A DNA stretch of 53,645 nt. It comes from Sulfurovum sp. (GTDB lineage: Bacteria > Campylobacterota > Campylobacteria > Campylobacterales > Sulfurovaceae). This document shows positions 24,114 to 33,333 of the stretch, piece after piece. The position numbers were made by a program, and so were the translations under genes. The stretch spans positions 1 to 53,645 of the forward strand of contig JALTVI010000077.1 of NCBI GenBank assembly GCA_027049035.1. The letters are read 5' to 3'. Within the stretch, counting starts at the first letter, position 1. Every line of letters begins with the position of its first letter. The notes beneath the pieces were generated by a model that was not told the DNA's origin, did no database searches, and worked only from the letters and a program-made list of their open reading frames with translations.

Positions 24114-25268
24114 TTAGTCCATCTGCTTTCGAAGGAATGTCGGAACATCAAGGATGTCTTCATGGTCTCCGTCATAGCCGACAACTTTTCTGCCAGCGAG
24201 TGTATTGATCGTATTGATACTGTTGGTGTTGCTGCCCAGCAAAGTCTCCTGCTTTTTGACAGTGGTTGGTTCAGGAATGGCATTCTTGTCTTCAAAGCCT
24301 GTAGCAATAATAGTAATCTTCACTTCATCAATCGCCATATCAGGGTTGGTGGTTGTACCGAAGATGACGGAAGCATCCTCATCAGCACTCTCTTCGACAA
24401 TGCTCATCGCTTCACCGATCTCCATGATCGGATAGTCAGGGTGGATGTCGAAGTGTACCAGTACACCCATTGCACCGTCGATGGAGATGTTGTCAAGCAG
24501 CGGTGATTCGATGGCCGCCTTAGCCGCATCGTATGCTGCGTTGGTGCCTGCACTGTATCCCGTACCCATCAGTGCAAGTCCTCTGTGGCTCATAACGGTT
24601 TTGACATCGGCGAAGTCAAGGTTGATGTCGTTGTCGCCGTGAGAGAGAATCACTTTGGAGATACCGCCAACCGCCTGTGCAAGAATGTCGTCGACCATAC
24701 GGAAGCTCTCTTTGATACCGAGGTTCTTCTCTACGATGGAGAGGAGCTTTTCGTTTGGTACGACAATGATGGAGTCGCTCTCACGCTTAAGCTCTTCAAG
24801 ACCCTCTTTTGCAAGTTTTGTACGTTTGCGTCCCTCGAACTTGAACGGGCTTGTGACGATGGAGACAGTCAGTGCACCCACCTCTTTGGCCGCCTGTGCA
24901 ATGATAGGTGCCGCACCAGTTCCGGTACCGCCGCCAAGACCGGCAGAGATGAAGACGATGTCGGAACCTTCCAGCATCGCTTTGATATCTTCAAAGCTCT
25001 CCAGTGCTGCTTCGCGTCCTTTTTCGGGTACCATTCCTGCACCAAGACCTCGTGTAGCATTCATGCCAAGCTGCATCTTGTACGGAGCCAGTGAGGTTTC
25101 GAGTGCCTGGGCATCGGTATTGGCAACGATCAGGTCGATATTGTTGATCCCCTCCTGAATCATGTGGTTGATCATATTTCCGCCACCGCCGCCTACACCG
25201 ATCGCTTTGATCTTCGCACCGTTTGTCTGGCACTTTGTCTCTACAATGTCTATTTCAAACTCTTCCAT
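24114..25268 (-). CDS. ftsZ: Cell division GTPase FtsZ
   Basis: FtsZ is the tubulin-like GTPase that forms the division ring. The 384-aa protein contains the tubulin signature GGGTGTGAAP, the N-terminal IGVGGGGGNMINHM loop and the C-terminal conserved tail (VPTFLRKQMD) that binds FtsA and other partners. Length is standard. It follows ftsA by 26 bp on the minus strand and is the last gene before the hairpin at 24067. Confidence 0.97.
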   Translation of the reverse strand: MEEFEIDIVETKCQTNGAKIKAIGVGGGGGNMINHMIQEGINNIDLIVANTDAQALETSLAPYKMQLGMNATRGLGAGMVPEKGREAALESFEDIKAMLEGSDIVFISAGLGGGTGTGAAPIIAQAAKEVGALTVSIVTSPFKFEGRKRTKLAKEGLEELKRESDSIIVVPNEKLLSIVEKNLGIKESFRMVDDILAQAVGGISKVILSHGDNDINLDFADVKTVMSHRGLALMGTGYSAGTNAAYDAAKAAIESPLLDNISIDGAMGVLVHFDIHPDYPIMEIGEAMSIVEESADEDASVIFGTTTNPDMAIDEVKITIIATGFEDKNAIPEPTTVKKQETLLGSNTNSINTINTLAGRKVVGYDGDHEDILDVPTFLRKQMD

Positions 25269-25294
25269 TTCTTCCCCCTTTTTAGTGTTGTATC

Positions 25295-26674
25295 TTAAAA
25301 TAACTGTTTGGCCCAGTTGGCAATCTTTTTGAAAGCGTTGCTCTTCTCTGCATTTGGGTCTGGCAGGTCATCAAAAACGATTGTCTCCGGCTTCTCTTCG
25401 TTTGCCTGCTCTTTTCTCTTTGGCGCAGGTGCAGGCTCCTCTTTGTACTGTTCGTGCTGATCGAGGCGTATGTCTTCAAGATCATCGGTATGCTCTGCTT
25501 TGGAGTGGAGCATTTCGTTATTGAAGTTGATTTCGTACTGGGTATGTTTGCCCGCTCTGTAGAGGAGCAGACCTACCACAGTGGCAAATGCAGGATCCTT
25601 GAGTTCTTCAAACATCCCTTCGATCTCCTGCGGTTTGCCGATGCGCACCGGCATGGCAGGAAAGATCGACTGGGCAAGCTCCCGGATACCTTTGAGTTTG
25701 GTCATACCGCCGGTAAGAATGATACCTGCACCGATCTGCTCTTTAAGTGCAGATTTCTCCAGCGATTTTGCAAGGATCATCAGCGCCTCTTCGACGCGGG
25801 CGAAGATGACGGAGTGGACAATCTCCAGAGAGACGCCGTTGCGGTTCTCTTCGTCGCCGATGATGGGCAGCTCGATCACTTCATTGCTTGTCTCGATCAG
25901 GTTTCCATGCCGTATCTTGACACTCTCGGCAATCTGCAGCGGTGTGTGCAGTGCCATGGAGAGATCGTTTGTGATATGGTTGGAGCCTACACCGAGGAAA
26001 TCGTTATAACGGATGGAGTTGCCTACATGGATGACAAGGTTGCTGGTTTGGCCGCCAAGGTCGATGACCGCGACACCGAGCTCTTTTTCATCATCGTCCA
26101 TAACGGCTATGGCTGAAGCGTAACCACTGAGAACAATGCCATCGATTTCGATGCCGGCGGATCGAACTGCCTTTTTGAGGTTGGAGAGGTTGGACTTCTG
26201 TGTCATGATGATATTGACATCCACCTCCATGCGGCTTGCATTCATTCCGAACGGGTCTTCGATGAAGTCCTGGTCGTCTACCCTGAAGTTGTAGGGAAGT
26301 ACATGGATCACCTCATACTCGTTGGGAACGTTGGCATTGTAGAGCGCTGTCTGCATCACACGGTTGATCTCTTTGATGGAGATATCTTTGTGAGGGATGT
26401 TGACGATGCCTGTGGAGTTGAGGCTTTTGGCATAGGCATTGGAGATGGAGACGGTTGCGGAAGTGATGTTGCTGCCTGCGATGCGTTTGGCGTCGCTGAC
26501 CGCTTTTTTGATGGACTTGGAAGCCAGTTCGATATTGGTGATGGCACCCTTTTTGATGCCTTGGGATTTTGTGATACCGTGGCCCAGTACCTGAACCTTG
26601 CCGTTATCGATTTCCGCGATGATCGCACAGACCTTCGTAGAACCGATATCGATCGCTAAAACTGTATCACTCAA
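25295..26674 (-). CDS. ftsA: Cell division protein FtsA
   Basis: FtsA is an actin-like ATPase that anchors FtsZ to the membrane. The 459-aa protein has the ASKHA features AIDIGSTKVCAII, GVAVIDLGGQTSNLVIH and GIILTGGMTKLKGI in order. The C-terminus (FKKIANWAKQLF) is a plausible amphipathic membrane-targeting helix. Its start overlaps the upstream PpiD-like gene by 4 nt, so folding factor and divisome genes are coupled. Confidence 0.95.
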   Translation of the reverse strand: MSDTVLAIDIGSTKVCAIIAEIDNGKVQVLGHGITKSQGIKKGAITNIELASKSIKKAVSDAKRIAGSNITSATVSISNAYAKSLNSTGIVNIPHKDISIKEINRVMQTALYNANVPNEYEVIHVLPYNFRVDDQDFIEDPFGMNASRMEVDVNIIMTQKSNLSNLKKAVRSAGIEIDGIVLSGYASAIAVMDDDEKELGVAVIDLGGQTSNLVIHVGNSIRYNDFLGVGSNHITNDLSMALHTPLQIAESVKIRHGNLIETSNEVIELPIIGDEENRNGVSLEIVHSVIFARVEEALMILAKSLEKSALKEQIGAGIILTGGMTKLKGIRELAQSIFPAMPVRIGKPQEIEGMFEELKDPAFATVVGLLLYRAGKHTQYEINFNNEMLHSKAEHTDDLEDIRLDQHEQYKEEPAPAPKRKEQANEEKPETIVFDDLPDPNAEKSNAFKKIANWAKQLF

Positions 26675-28146
26675 TTTTTGAGTCCTCCCACATAGACTTC
26701 GGTCGGGTACTTTTCGGCCAATACCTGAATCAGGTTGGATTCGAAAACCCTTGGTTTGATTGTATTGACAGTTTCCTTGACACGTTCCGTGAGGTTTGCA
26801 TCAGGGGAGCGGTGCTTTTGCGCCATAATGTCGTAGACTACAACTTTATTCGATAGCCTAATAATACCCTTTTCTTCTAAAGATGTAAAGAGTTTTTGTA
26901 AAAATTGTAAACTTTCCTGTGAATTTAGCCCGTTTAGGTTGTCAGCGTCACTCAAAGTGACAAAGTCGGAAACAGTGGTATTGCTCTCGGAAATGGTTTT
27001 AAGTCTCTCTTCTGCCAGTACTGCCAGCGCTTTCTGTTTTGCATCGGCTTCGTACAGTTTTGTGACAAGCGGCTTGGCCTCTTCAAAGGTCATCACTTCA
27101 GGCTCGATAACCTTTTCGATCTTGACGGTGACATATCGGGTATTGACAACTTTCGGTTTGAGAACGGTGCCGGCGTCGTGCTGCTGAATCTCATCCCAGA
27201 CCGCTTTGGAGAGGTTTGGATCGTTTAGAGGAAGTGTTACGTTCTCCTGTGCATCCTGCTTACCCTTTTTGAAAGCGATGTAGGCACGCTGTGCTGTCTT
27301 TTTTGTTTTTTTGATCTTGAAATCTTTTGTGACTTTCTCTTTTGCTTCTTCAAAAGTCAGCTGTTTGCCGTTTTTGTCAATGTAGTTGAAACTGTTGGTA
27401 TCGAAGAATGTCTTCAGTTCATTCTCCTCCACCGGTGTATCGGCACTCTCTGTCCAGAGCAGGGCAAGGGTATATTTTTTCGGTGTCTTGAACTCCGTTT
27501 TGTGTGCTTCCCAAAACGCTTTGAGTTTTGCTTCATCGAGCGTAAGGTTGACATCGGCAAGTGACAGTACTTCATACTTGAACTTGTCTGCGACATTCAG
27601 GGCAGCACTGATGGTCTCTTCTTCAAGCGGAAGGCTTTCGACATTGAGCAGGGCGAGCAGTTTGTTGATGGTAAGCTCTTCACGCAGACGCGCTTCGAAA
27701 TCTTTGGCTTTCATACGGCGGTTTTTGAGGAACATATCGTAGATGCTTCGGTCGAACTTGCCGTTTTTTTGAAACGCTTTGATCGACTGCAGTGTATGGG
27801 CGAGCTCCTCATCGGAGACAATGATGCCCATCGCCTGGGCATAGTTGAGCAGTCTTGCCTGTGTTTCGAGTGTTGCAAATGCCTGCTGTACCAGTCCCAT
27901 CTCTTTGGCTTTCTTTTCGTCGAACTGCCCCTGGAACATTTCGTTGTAGCGGGTATAGAGGTCGCTGTATGCCTGGTTGAGTTTGGCCTGGGAGATCTCA
28001 ATGTCACCGACTTTTGCGACATTGCCCGCTTTTTTTCCGAAATCGTAGCTCCCCCAGCCTACAAAGCCGGCACCGATGAACGCGATGGTCGCGATCCATA
28101 TGGTCCAAACGAGGTACCGGTTGTGTTTCTGCATCCAACTTATCAT
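26671..28146 (-). CDS. Periplasmic PpiD/SurA-type peptidyl-prolyl isomerase, membrane-anchored
   Basis: A 491-aa protein with one N-terminal transmembrane helix (about residues 13-32), then a SurA-N-like chaperone domain (VGDIEISQAKLNQAYSDLY...) and a longer parvulin-like region. This fits the PpiD layout: a membrane-held folding factor for exported proteins. The catalytic parvulin core is weakly conserved by eye, so it may act mainly as a chaperone. Placement before ftsA and ftsZ with a 4-nt overlap is typical of Campylobacterota. Start ATG 28146. Confidence 0.82.
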   Translation of the reverse strand: MISWMQKHNRYLVWTIWIATIAFIGAGFVGWGSYDFGKKAGNVAKVGDIEISQAKLNQAYSDLYTRYNEMFQGQFDEKKAKEMGLVQQAFATLETQARLLNYAQAMGIIVSDEELAHTLQSIKAFQKNGKFDRSIYDMFLKNRRMKAKDFEARLREELTINKLLALLNVESLPLEEETISAALNVADKFKYEVLSLADVNLTLDEAKLKAFWEAHKTEFKTPKKYTLALLWTESADTPVEENELKTFFDTNSFNYIDKNGKQLTFEEAKEKVTKDFKIKKTKKTAQRAYIAFKKGKQDAQENVTLPLNDPNLSKAVWDEIQQHDAGTVLKPKVVNTRYVTVKIEKVIEPEVMTFEEAKPLVTKLYEADAKQKALAVLAEERLKTISESNTTVSDFVTLSDADNLNGLNSQESLQFLQKLFTSLEEKGIIRLSNKVVVYDIMAQKHRSPDANLTERVKETVNTIKPRVFESNLIQVLAEKYPTEVYVGGLKN

Positions 28147-28176
28147 ATTTTTATCTGCCTTCTATGGTAAAATTTG

Positions 28177-28182
28177 TATAAT
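28177..28182 (+). promoter_or_regulatory. -10 box upstream of bioA
   Basis: GTATAATATTTTA gives a TATAAT box 51 bp before the bioA start in the spacer shared with the divergent PpiD-like gene. Confidence 0.5.
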
Positions 28183-28232
28183 ATTTTAGTCAACTTGTGG
28201 TTAATACCAATTGAAAAGAAGGATATTCCGTA

Positions 28233-29546
28233 GTGAACAGCCGTAACGAAGAGATGATGCAAAGAGACCTTGCGGTTATCTGGCATCCATGCACCCAGAT
28301 GAAAGACCACGAAAGCCTCCCGCTGATACCCGTCAAATCGGCAAAAGGGGTGTGGCTGTATGACTTCGAGGGCAATGCCTACATCGATGCTATCAGCTCC
28401 TGGTGGGTCAACCTTTTCGGGCATGCCAACCCCTATATCAACAGCCGTATCAAGGAGCAGGTTGACACACTGGAGCATGTGCTTCTGGCGGGTTTTACGC
28501 ATGAGCCTGCCATAGCGCTTGCACACCGTCTTGTCGCCTTGACACCCCGCACGCTCAAAAAGGTCTTCTATGTTGACAACGGATCGAGCGCGGTAGAGGC
28601 AGCACTGAAGATGAGCTATCACTGTCACCGTAACAACGGCAAGAAAAAGTCGCTCTTTCTTTCGTTGACAAACTCCTATCACGGAGAGACAATCGGTGCA
28701 CTTTCGGTCGGGGATGTGGCACTTTACAAAGAGACCTACGAGCCGTTGCTGATTGCCAACGTACAGGTGCCTGTTCCCGAAGACCAGACTCCGGAAGCGG
28801 CGGCAAAGGCTCTGGAAGCGCTGGAAGAGATGCTCAAGGAGCGTGCGGACGAGATCGCGGCTTTCATAGTCGAACCGCTGATTCAGGGGGCGGGCAGTAT
28901 GCATATGTACCATCCTGACTACCTTGCCGGAGCACGGAAGTTGACAGCGCAGTACGACGTGCATCTCATTGCTGATGAGATCATGACCGGCTTTGGGCGC
29001 ACCGGCGAAATGTTCGCCTGTGAACACGCCGGCATATCGCCGGATTTCATGACGCTCTCTAAAGGGTTGACGGGCGGCTATCTGCCGCTCTCGGTCGTGA
29101 TGACAACCGATGAGGTCTACAGTGCGTTCTACTGTGACTACAACGACTACAAAGCCTTTTTGCACTCACACAGCTATACGGGCAACCCGCTTGCCTGCAG
29201 TGCTGCGCTGGCGACGCTGGAGCTTTTTGAAAGAGACAATGTCATCGAAGCGAACAGAGAGAAATCACGCTATATCGCAAAAAAGCTGGAGCGCTTCAAA
29301 ACACTTGACAATGTCGCTTCAGTCCGGCAGCAGGGGATGGTCGCAGCTGTTGAGCTGAAAGGGTATGACCCCAAAGAGCGTATCGGCTTGCAGGTGTACC
29401 GACACGGGCTTGAGAACGGGGTACTGCTACGTCCGCTGGGGTCTGTCGTCTATTTCATGCCGCCATATGTCATCAGTGAAGAGGAGATTGACAGAATGAT
29501 GGATGTCGCCTATGAAGGCATAAGAAAATTAGAAATTAGAAATTAG
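28233..29546 (+). CDS. bioA: Adenosylmethionine-8-amino-7-oxononanoate aminotransferase
   Basis: BioA is a PLP enzyme that makes 7,8-diaminopelargonate for biotin using SAM as amino donor. The 437-aa protein shows HPCTQMKDHE near the N-terminus, SSWWVNLFGHANP, SYHGETIGALSVG, ADEIMTGFGRTG and the PLP lysine in TLSKGLTGGYLP. The start is GTG at 28233. The last residues KLEIRN and the TAG stop are encoded by a run of AGAAATT repeats, so the C-terminus may have been set by repeat expansion. No other biotin gene lies next to it. Confidence 0.93.
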   Translation: MNSRNEEMMQRDLAVIWHPCTQMKDHESLPLIPVKSAKGVWLYDFEGNAYIDAISSWWVNLFGHANPYINSRIKEQVDTLEHVLLAGFTHEPAIALAHRLVALTPRTLKKVFYVDNGSSAVEAALKMSYHCHRNNGKKKSLFLSLTNSYHGETIGALSVGDVALYKETYEPLLIANVQVPVPEDQTPEAAAKALEALEEMLKERADEIAAFIVEPLIQGAGSMHMYHPDYLAGARKLTAQYDVHLIADEIMTGFGRTGEMFACEHAGISPDFMTLSKGLTGGYLPLSVVMTTDEVYSAFYCDYNDYKAFLHSHSYTGNPLACSAALATLELFERDNVIEANREKSRYIAKKLERFKTLDNVASVRQQGMVAAVELKGYDPKERIGLQVYRHGLENGVLLRPLGSVVYFMPPYVISEEEIDRMMDVAYEGIRKLEIRN

Positions 29547-29551
29547 AAATT
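29523..29551. repeat. AGAAATT heptamer repeat across the bioA stop codon
   Basis: AGAAAATT is followed by three perfect AGAAATT units. The tract codes for the end of BioA and contains its TAG stop (29544-29546). Confidence 0.85.
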
Positions 29552-29569
29552 ACAAGGGGAAAGGGAAGT

Positions 29570-30889
29570 CTATTTTCCAAACAGCTTCCCGAAGAGTCCC
29601 TTGTTGCCTTTGGCAAGACGTTCGTAGTGCGGTTTGGCACGCTTGATGCCTGCTTCCATCGCCTCTTTGTAGAGCGCTTCGGCACGCGCCTTGTCCTTTT
29701 CGATACCGATGCCGTGTTCATAGAGCTGTGCAAGGTCACAGAGAGCTTCGGGATAGTTGTCATCCATCGCCATACGGTTGATCAGCGTAAAGGCTTCAGG
29801 GAGATTCTGCTCAAGAAGATCACCTTTGAAGAGTGAACGTGCCAGCATAAACTGTGCATAAAGAGAGCGTGTGGCAGCAGCGATGAGCAGCAATTGGGCC
29901 GCTTCGGCTTTCTCTCCCTCATTTGAGAGATTCATAGCGCTCTCTACAAGTGCTTCGATCTCAGTTTCGGTATACCCCTCGTTTGCGATCTTCTGCAGCC
30001 AGCTGTTGACCGATTCAAGAGATTTGGAGGGCAGTTCTGCCGGTGGGTACTGTGTCAGCAGGTTTTTGAGTTTCTGGTCAATATAGGGAATGGGTTCATA
30101 GCAGGGCACTGCGTCATCAGGTTCTGATGGAAGTTCTGCGGATGCCTCTTTTGGGGAGCTCTCTTTGACAGTTGCAGCAACAACCGGTTGCGGGACCACA
30201 GGGTTCTCGAACTCCTGCAGGGCATCCTCTATAAACTCCTCTTCCGCCTCATCGGCTGTCTCTTCAAGCAGTGTATCGGGAAAACCTGTTTCATTTGGCA
30301 GTGTTGTATCGGGCTCCTCTTCAGCATGAAAAAAGTCATCTTTCTCTATGGCACTGTTTTCAAAGAGAGAATCTTCCTCTGTAGGAGTGAAGAAGTCATC
30401 ATCGTCTTCTTTTTCAAGACGTGTCTGTTTGATGTCGATGTTATCAGGGAGGATTTCGTCACTTTTGAGGCTGAGCAGTGCGTCGTAATCGATGCTGTTT
30501 GTCTTTTTTTGGGAAGGTGAATCGTCTATAGGGAGATCAGAACCGACAAAACCCTCAATGTCGACAATCTCTTTGACACTCTCAGGCTCCTCTTTTGCCG
30601 GTACTTTGAAGAGATCGAACTCTTCAATGATCGCCTCCTCTTCCTGGGGTGAAGGGGGCTCATTCTGAACTGTACGTTGAAGAATGACTTCAGGCGGTGT
30701 TTCGATATATTCGGTAATAAGAGGCAGTGTCTGGGCATAATTTTTTGCCTCGAGCCCCCGCAGAATCTCCTGAATCTTCTCGTCCGTTCTCAGTGGGGAC
30801 AGTTTGAGTATTTGCAGTTGTATGGTCTCTTCATCCCCTATGGAGATGGCAGTTTTGATGATACTCAAGCGTTTCTGGGTTTGGTTCAT
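29570..30889 (-). CDS. Sel1-like repeat protein with a long acidic N-terminal region
   Basis: A 439-aa cytosolic protein with no signal peptide. Residues from about 330 to 430 form Sel1/TPR-type helices (PEALCDLAQLYEHGIGIEKDKARAEALYKEAM). The region from about 90 to 250 is strongly acidic and rich in Pro, Asp and Glu, probably disordered. Such proteins act as scaffolds. It probably has a promoter at 30920-30941. No partner is evident. Confidence 0.78.
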   Translation of the reverse strand: MNQTQKRLSIIKTAISIGDEETIQLQILKLSPLRTDEKIQEILRGLEAKNYAQTLPLITEYIETPPEVILQRTVQNEPPSPQEEEAIIEEFDLFKVPAKEEPESVKEIVDIEGFVGSDLPIDDSPSQKKTNSIDYDALLSLKSDEILPDNIDIKQTRLEKEDDDDFFTPTEEDSLFENSAIEKDDFFHAEEEPDTTLPNETGFPDTLLEETADEAEEEFIEDALQEFENPVVPQPVVAATVKESSPKEASAELPSEPDDAVPCYEPIPYIDQKLKNLLTQYPPAELPSKSLESVNSWLQKIANEGYTETEIEALVESAMNLSNEGEKAEAAQLLLIAAATRSLYAQFMLARSLFKGDLLEQNLPEAFTLINRMAMDDNYPEALCDLAQLYEHGIGIEKDKARAEALYKEAMEAGIKRAKPHYERLAKGNKGLFGKLFGK

Positions 30890-30919
30890 GCACCTGTCCT
30901 GGGAAGTGTAGTAGCAAAA

Positions 30920-30941
30920 AGTATAACGAAACTTTGCTTTA
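30920..30941 (-). promoter_or_regulatory. Shared 22-nt motif upstream of the Sel1-repeat gene
   Basis: The minus strand reads TAAAGCAAAGTTTCGTTATACT in two parts, TAAAGCAAAGTTT and CGTTATACT, and matches 18 of 22 bases with 31415-31394. Both lie 30-55 bp before minus-strand start codons and end in a TTAYACT -10-like box. A common promoter or operator is likely. Confidence 0.4.
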
Positions 30942-30984
30942 CACTTATGTCAACCACATTAAACTGCCTGACCGGTAACTGTTT

Positions 30985-31341
30985 CTATCTGTAGTGTGTC
31001 TCGAGGACGTTGTCGATACGCTCGATAACTTTGGAGATCTCTTGAGGGTATTGTGCCAACTCCTGCATTGTTTCAGCCGGAATCTCCTGCTTTTCATCAA
31101 TATCATCCAGCATCGTAAGATAACGCATTAACAGATCACGTTTCTGTGCACACTCCTGGCACATATGCAGACTTTCACAGATACTGTCATTGAGGTGGAC
31201 ATAGGCGTGTTCAGTCGCATCGATGATGGAACGCAGGTATTTGGAATGCAATATCTCTTCTGCTTTCAGCTCTTTGCCTAAAGCGATCTGGATCATCTCG
31301 AACTTTGCCTTGATCGTCTCTATCATACTCTTTGTATCCAT
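30985..31341 (-). CDS. Small helical protein of unknown function
   Basis: A 118-aa soluble, almost entirely helical protein with a CxxC pair (LHMCQECAQKRDLL, about residues 60-63). Nothing like a known domain was recognised. It lies alone between the Sel1-repeat gene and the aldolase-like gene on the same strand. The spacing (95 bp on each side) suggests separate transcription. The upstream motif at 31394-31415 may be its promoter. Confidence 0.55.
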   Translation of the reverse strand: MDTKSMIETIKAKFEMIQIALGKELKAEEILHSKYLRSIIDATEHAYVHLNDSICESLHMCQECAQKRDLLMRYLTMLDDIDEKQEIPAETMQELAQYPQEISKVIERIDNVLETHYR

Positions 31342-31393
31342 GAATACTCCCTCCTAAAAAACGGTAATGTGAGTTTGTTCTATCGTCAGATGA

Positions 31394-31415
31394 AGTGTAA
31401 CGGAACTTCGCTTAA
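31394..31415 (-). promoter_or_regulatory. Shared 22-nt motif upstream of the small helical protein
   Basis: The minus strand (TTAAGCGAAGTTCC then GTTACACT) matches the motif at 30941-30920 at 18 of 22 positions and sits 53 bp before the start codon at 31341. Confidence 0.4.
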
Positions 31416-31438
31416 GCAAAAATAAATCTATAGATTAA

Positions 31439-32011
31439 CTAAAGATTATTACTAAGTGCCAGCAGTCTACAGGAGTTCTCCAAAATGGCAATTTTCTTTG
31501 CCATTTCGGTAATATCCCTGTCATAGGCAATAAGTCCGAAACCTTTAATGAGAAGCAGGTGTGTATCGTTTTTTAAAAAGAAACGGGAAATCTCATAGGG
31601 TGCCCGTTCAATCCAATCATCGAAGCTTTTAGGGTCGTAAACGATCACTTCGCCGAGAACCTGTTTACCATAATAGTCTTGAGGAGAGACTTTCCCGTGT
31701 CTGAGCGAGAAAGCTGTTGCATACGGCGGCATGGTATAGCTGACATATTTTGCATTGGGGATGCTTTCGTAGATATGTTCATGGATATGCACGTCATTGT
31801 TGGCCAGGCTCCATCTGTAGTCACGCTTCTGGCAGTCAAGACGTACAAGTGAGGCCTCGGTCACTTCGTTGAGGATGGTGTCTTTGGAGTTGATGATGAA
31901 ACCGTTGGCGGTGATCCTTGCCGAGATGGAGCCGTGAAAGACACCGAAGAAGTTCTTCTCAAAGAGTGAGTGGGAGATGCGCTGTATATCTTCTATGAGA
32001 TGCTTGTCCAT
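31439..32011 (-). CDS. Class II aldolase/adducin-family protein
   Basis: A 190-aa protein with the fold of L-fuculose phosphate aldolase. It has the typical FHGSISARI loop, a metal-site HIHEH segment at about 75-79 and the LLIKGFGLIAYDRD end segment. It is shorter than sugar-phosphate aldolases, and the substrate is unknown. It is on the minus strand and divergent from rsmH. Confidence 0.72.
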   Translation of the reverse strand: MDKHLIEDIQRISHSLFEKNFFGVFHGSISARITANGFIINSKDTILNEVTEASLVRLDCQKRDYRWSLANNDVHIHEHIYESIPNAKYVSYTMPPYATAFSLRHGKVSPQDYYGKQVLGEVIVYDPKSFDDWIERAPYEISRFFLKNDTHLLLIKGFGLIAYDRDITEMAKKIAILENSCRLLALSNNL

Positions 32012-32059
32012 ACGGGGCAGCCTTTGTTAGGATTATTTCGGTATTATAACACTAAATTT

Positions 32060-32117
32060 AGTGAAGAGTGAAGAGTGAAGAGTGAAGAGTGTAGGAATGC
32101 ATTGTTTCACAATGCTT
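32060..32117. repeat. AGTGAAG heptamers plus GTAG hairpin upstream of rsmH
   Basis: Four perfect AGTGAAG units (32060-32087) run into a GTAG head and a hairpin with stem GCATTGT/ACAATGC and a three-base loop (32099-32115). It lies about 20 bp before the rsmH start, so changes in copy number could affect rsmH expression. Confidence 0.8.
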
Positions 32118-32136
32118 CTATCACGGAAGGAAAGGT

Positions 32137-33060
32137 GTGGAGAGTCCGCATATACCGGTACTGCTTGATGAGGTGCTTGAGAGTTTCGAAGGGGTACCCG
32201 AGGGGTATTTTGTCGACTGCACGCTTGGGTATGCAGGGCACAGCGCTGAAGTGCTCAGCCGCTACGCGCACCTTAGACACATAGGTATCGACCGCGATGA
32301 AGAGGCGCTGGCCTTTTCAAAGAGGCGGCTTGCTCCTTTTGCCGAGCGAAGCAAGCTCTACAAAGGGACTTTCGCAACGGTGCTTCCTACGCTTGAAGAA
32401 GCTCCTATTACGGCACTGCTGGCCGATTTTGGCGTCTCCTCTTTACAGCTTGACAAAAAAGAAAGAGGGTTTGCTTTTGATGCGCAGACGCTCGATATGC
32501 GTATGGATGCCTCCGCACCGTTTAGCGCCTATGAAGTGGTCAACACCTACCCCAAAGAGAAACTTGAGTATATCTTCGATGCCTACGGTGAAGTACGCTC
32601 CTACAGACGGTTGGCTGCAGCCATCGTCGATGCACGGGCAAAAGGCCCCATAGAGAGTGCGAAGCAGCTTAGTGAAATCATAGCAACCGTGATGCCAAAG
32701 GGGGGCAAGATACACCCCTCAACCCTCCCTTTTCAGGCGATACGCATCGAGGTGAACAACGAGCTTGGCGAGATAGAGGGGCTGCTTGACGCCATTGAGG
32801 CAAGACACTTTGAAGGTGAGGTTGTTTCTCTCATTACCTTTCACTCGCTTGAGGACCGTCTGGTCAAGAGGCGCTACAAGAAGTGGTCTACAGGATGTAT
32901 CTGCGATCCGCAGGCGATGCGCTGCACCTGCGGGGGCGACCATGCGCTGGGCAAGCCGCTTTCCCGCAAACCGGTGACCGCTTCGAAAGAGGAGCTCAAA
33001 CGCAATCCGCGCAGCCGCTCGGCAAAGCTTCGAAGTTTCCGTTTCAAAAAGGGAAGTTGA
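32137..33060 (+). CDS. rsmH: 16S rRNA (cytosine-1402-N4)-methyltransferase
   Basis: RsmH (MraW) methylates C1402 of 16S rRNA. The 307-aa protein starts with HIPVLLDEVLE, has the DCTLGYAGHSAEVL AdoMet loop, the DFGVSSLQLD motif, and RIEVNNELGEIEGLL and ITFHSLEDRLVK segments. The GTG start at 32137 follows GGAAGGAAAGG. The gene overlaps ftsL by one base, as in division clusters. Confidence 0.94.
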   Translation: MESPHIPVLLDEVLESFEGVPEGYFVDCTLGYAGHSAEVLSRYAHLRHIGIDRDEEALAFSKRRLAPFAERSKLYKGTFATVLPTLEEAPITALLADFGVSSLQLDKKERGFAFDAQTLDMRMDASAPFSAYEVVNTYPKEKLEYIFDAYGEVRSYRRLAAAIVDARAKGPIESAKQLSEIIATVMPKGGKIHPSTLPFQAIRIEVNNELGEIEGLLDAIEARHFEGEVVSLITFHSLEDRLVKRRYKKWSTGCICDPQAMRCTCGGDHALGKPLSRKPVTASKEELKRNPRSRSAKLRSFRFKKGS

Positions 33061-33332
33061 TGGCTTCGCATAAAAAGAGACCCAAAGGACCCAACGGCAT
33101 TACGTGGGGAATGCTCAGTGTCATCCTGATGGGGATGGCGATCGTGTTGATTCTGGCGCTGGTGAAGATCTATCTGAGCAACCAGATCTACTATGAGAGC
33201 AAGAGGGTCAACAAGCTCTACCGTCAGGTGGAGGCACTTAAGGCCGAGAACAAGATTCTCAAACAGAATGTCGAAGCGCTCAAGTTCAAAAACCGGGTCA
33301 CTGACACAATCTTTGTCATAGAAGAAGAGTAG
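33060..33332 (+). CDS. ftsL: FtsL-like cell division protein
   Basis: A 90-aa protein with a short basic N-terminus, one transmembrane segment (about residues 17-38) and a periplasmic coiled coil with a heptad pattern (about 45-85). This layout and the position directly after rsmH are the marks of FtsL, which joins FtsB and FtsQ in the divisome. FtsL sequences vary greatly, so the call rests on layout and context. The ATG overlaps the rsmH TGA (TGATG). Confidence 0.72.
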   Translation: MASHKKRPKGPNGITWGMLSVILMGMAIVLILALVKIYLSNQIYYESKRVNKLYRQVEALKAENKILKQNVEALKFKNRVTDTIFVIEEE

Positions 33333-33333
33333 G

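Noticed and set aside
28143-29165. 340-codon minus-strand ORF opposite bioA
   Set aside because: The plus strand has every BioA motif in order; the antisense frame shows none and is an effect of codon bias.
32075-32284. Short plus ORF across the rsmH start
   Set aside because: It runs through the repeat and into rsmH in another frame, with no ribosome site or conserved features.
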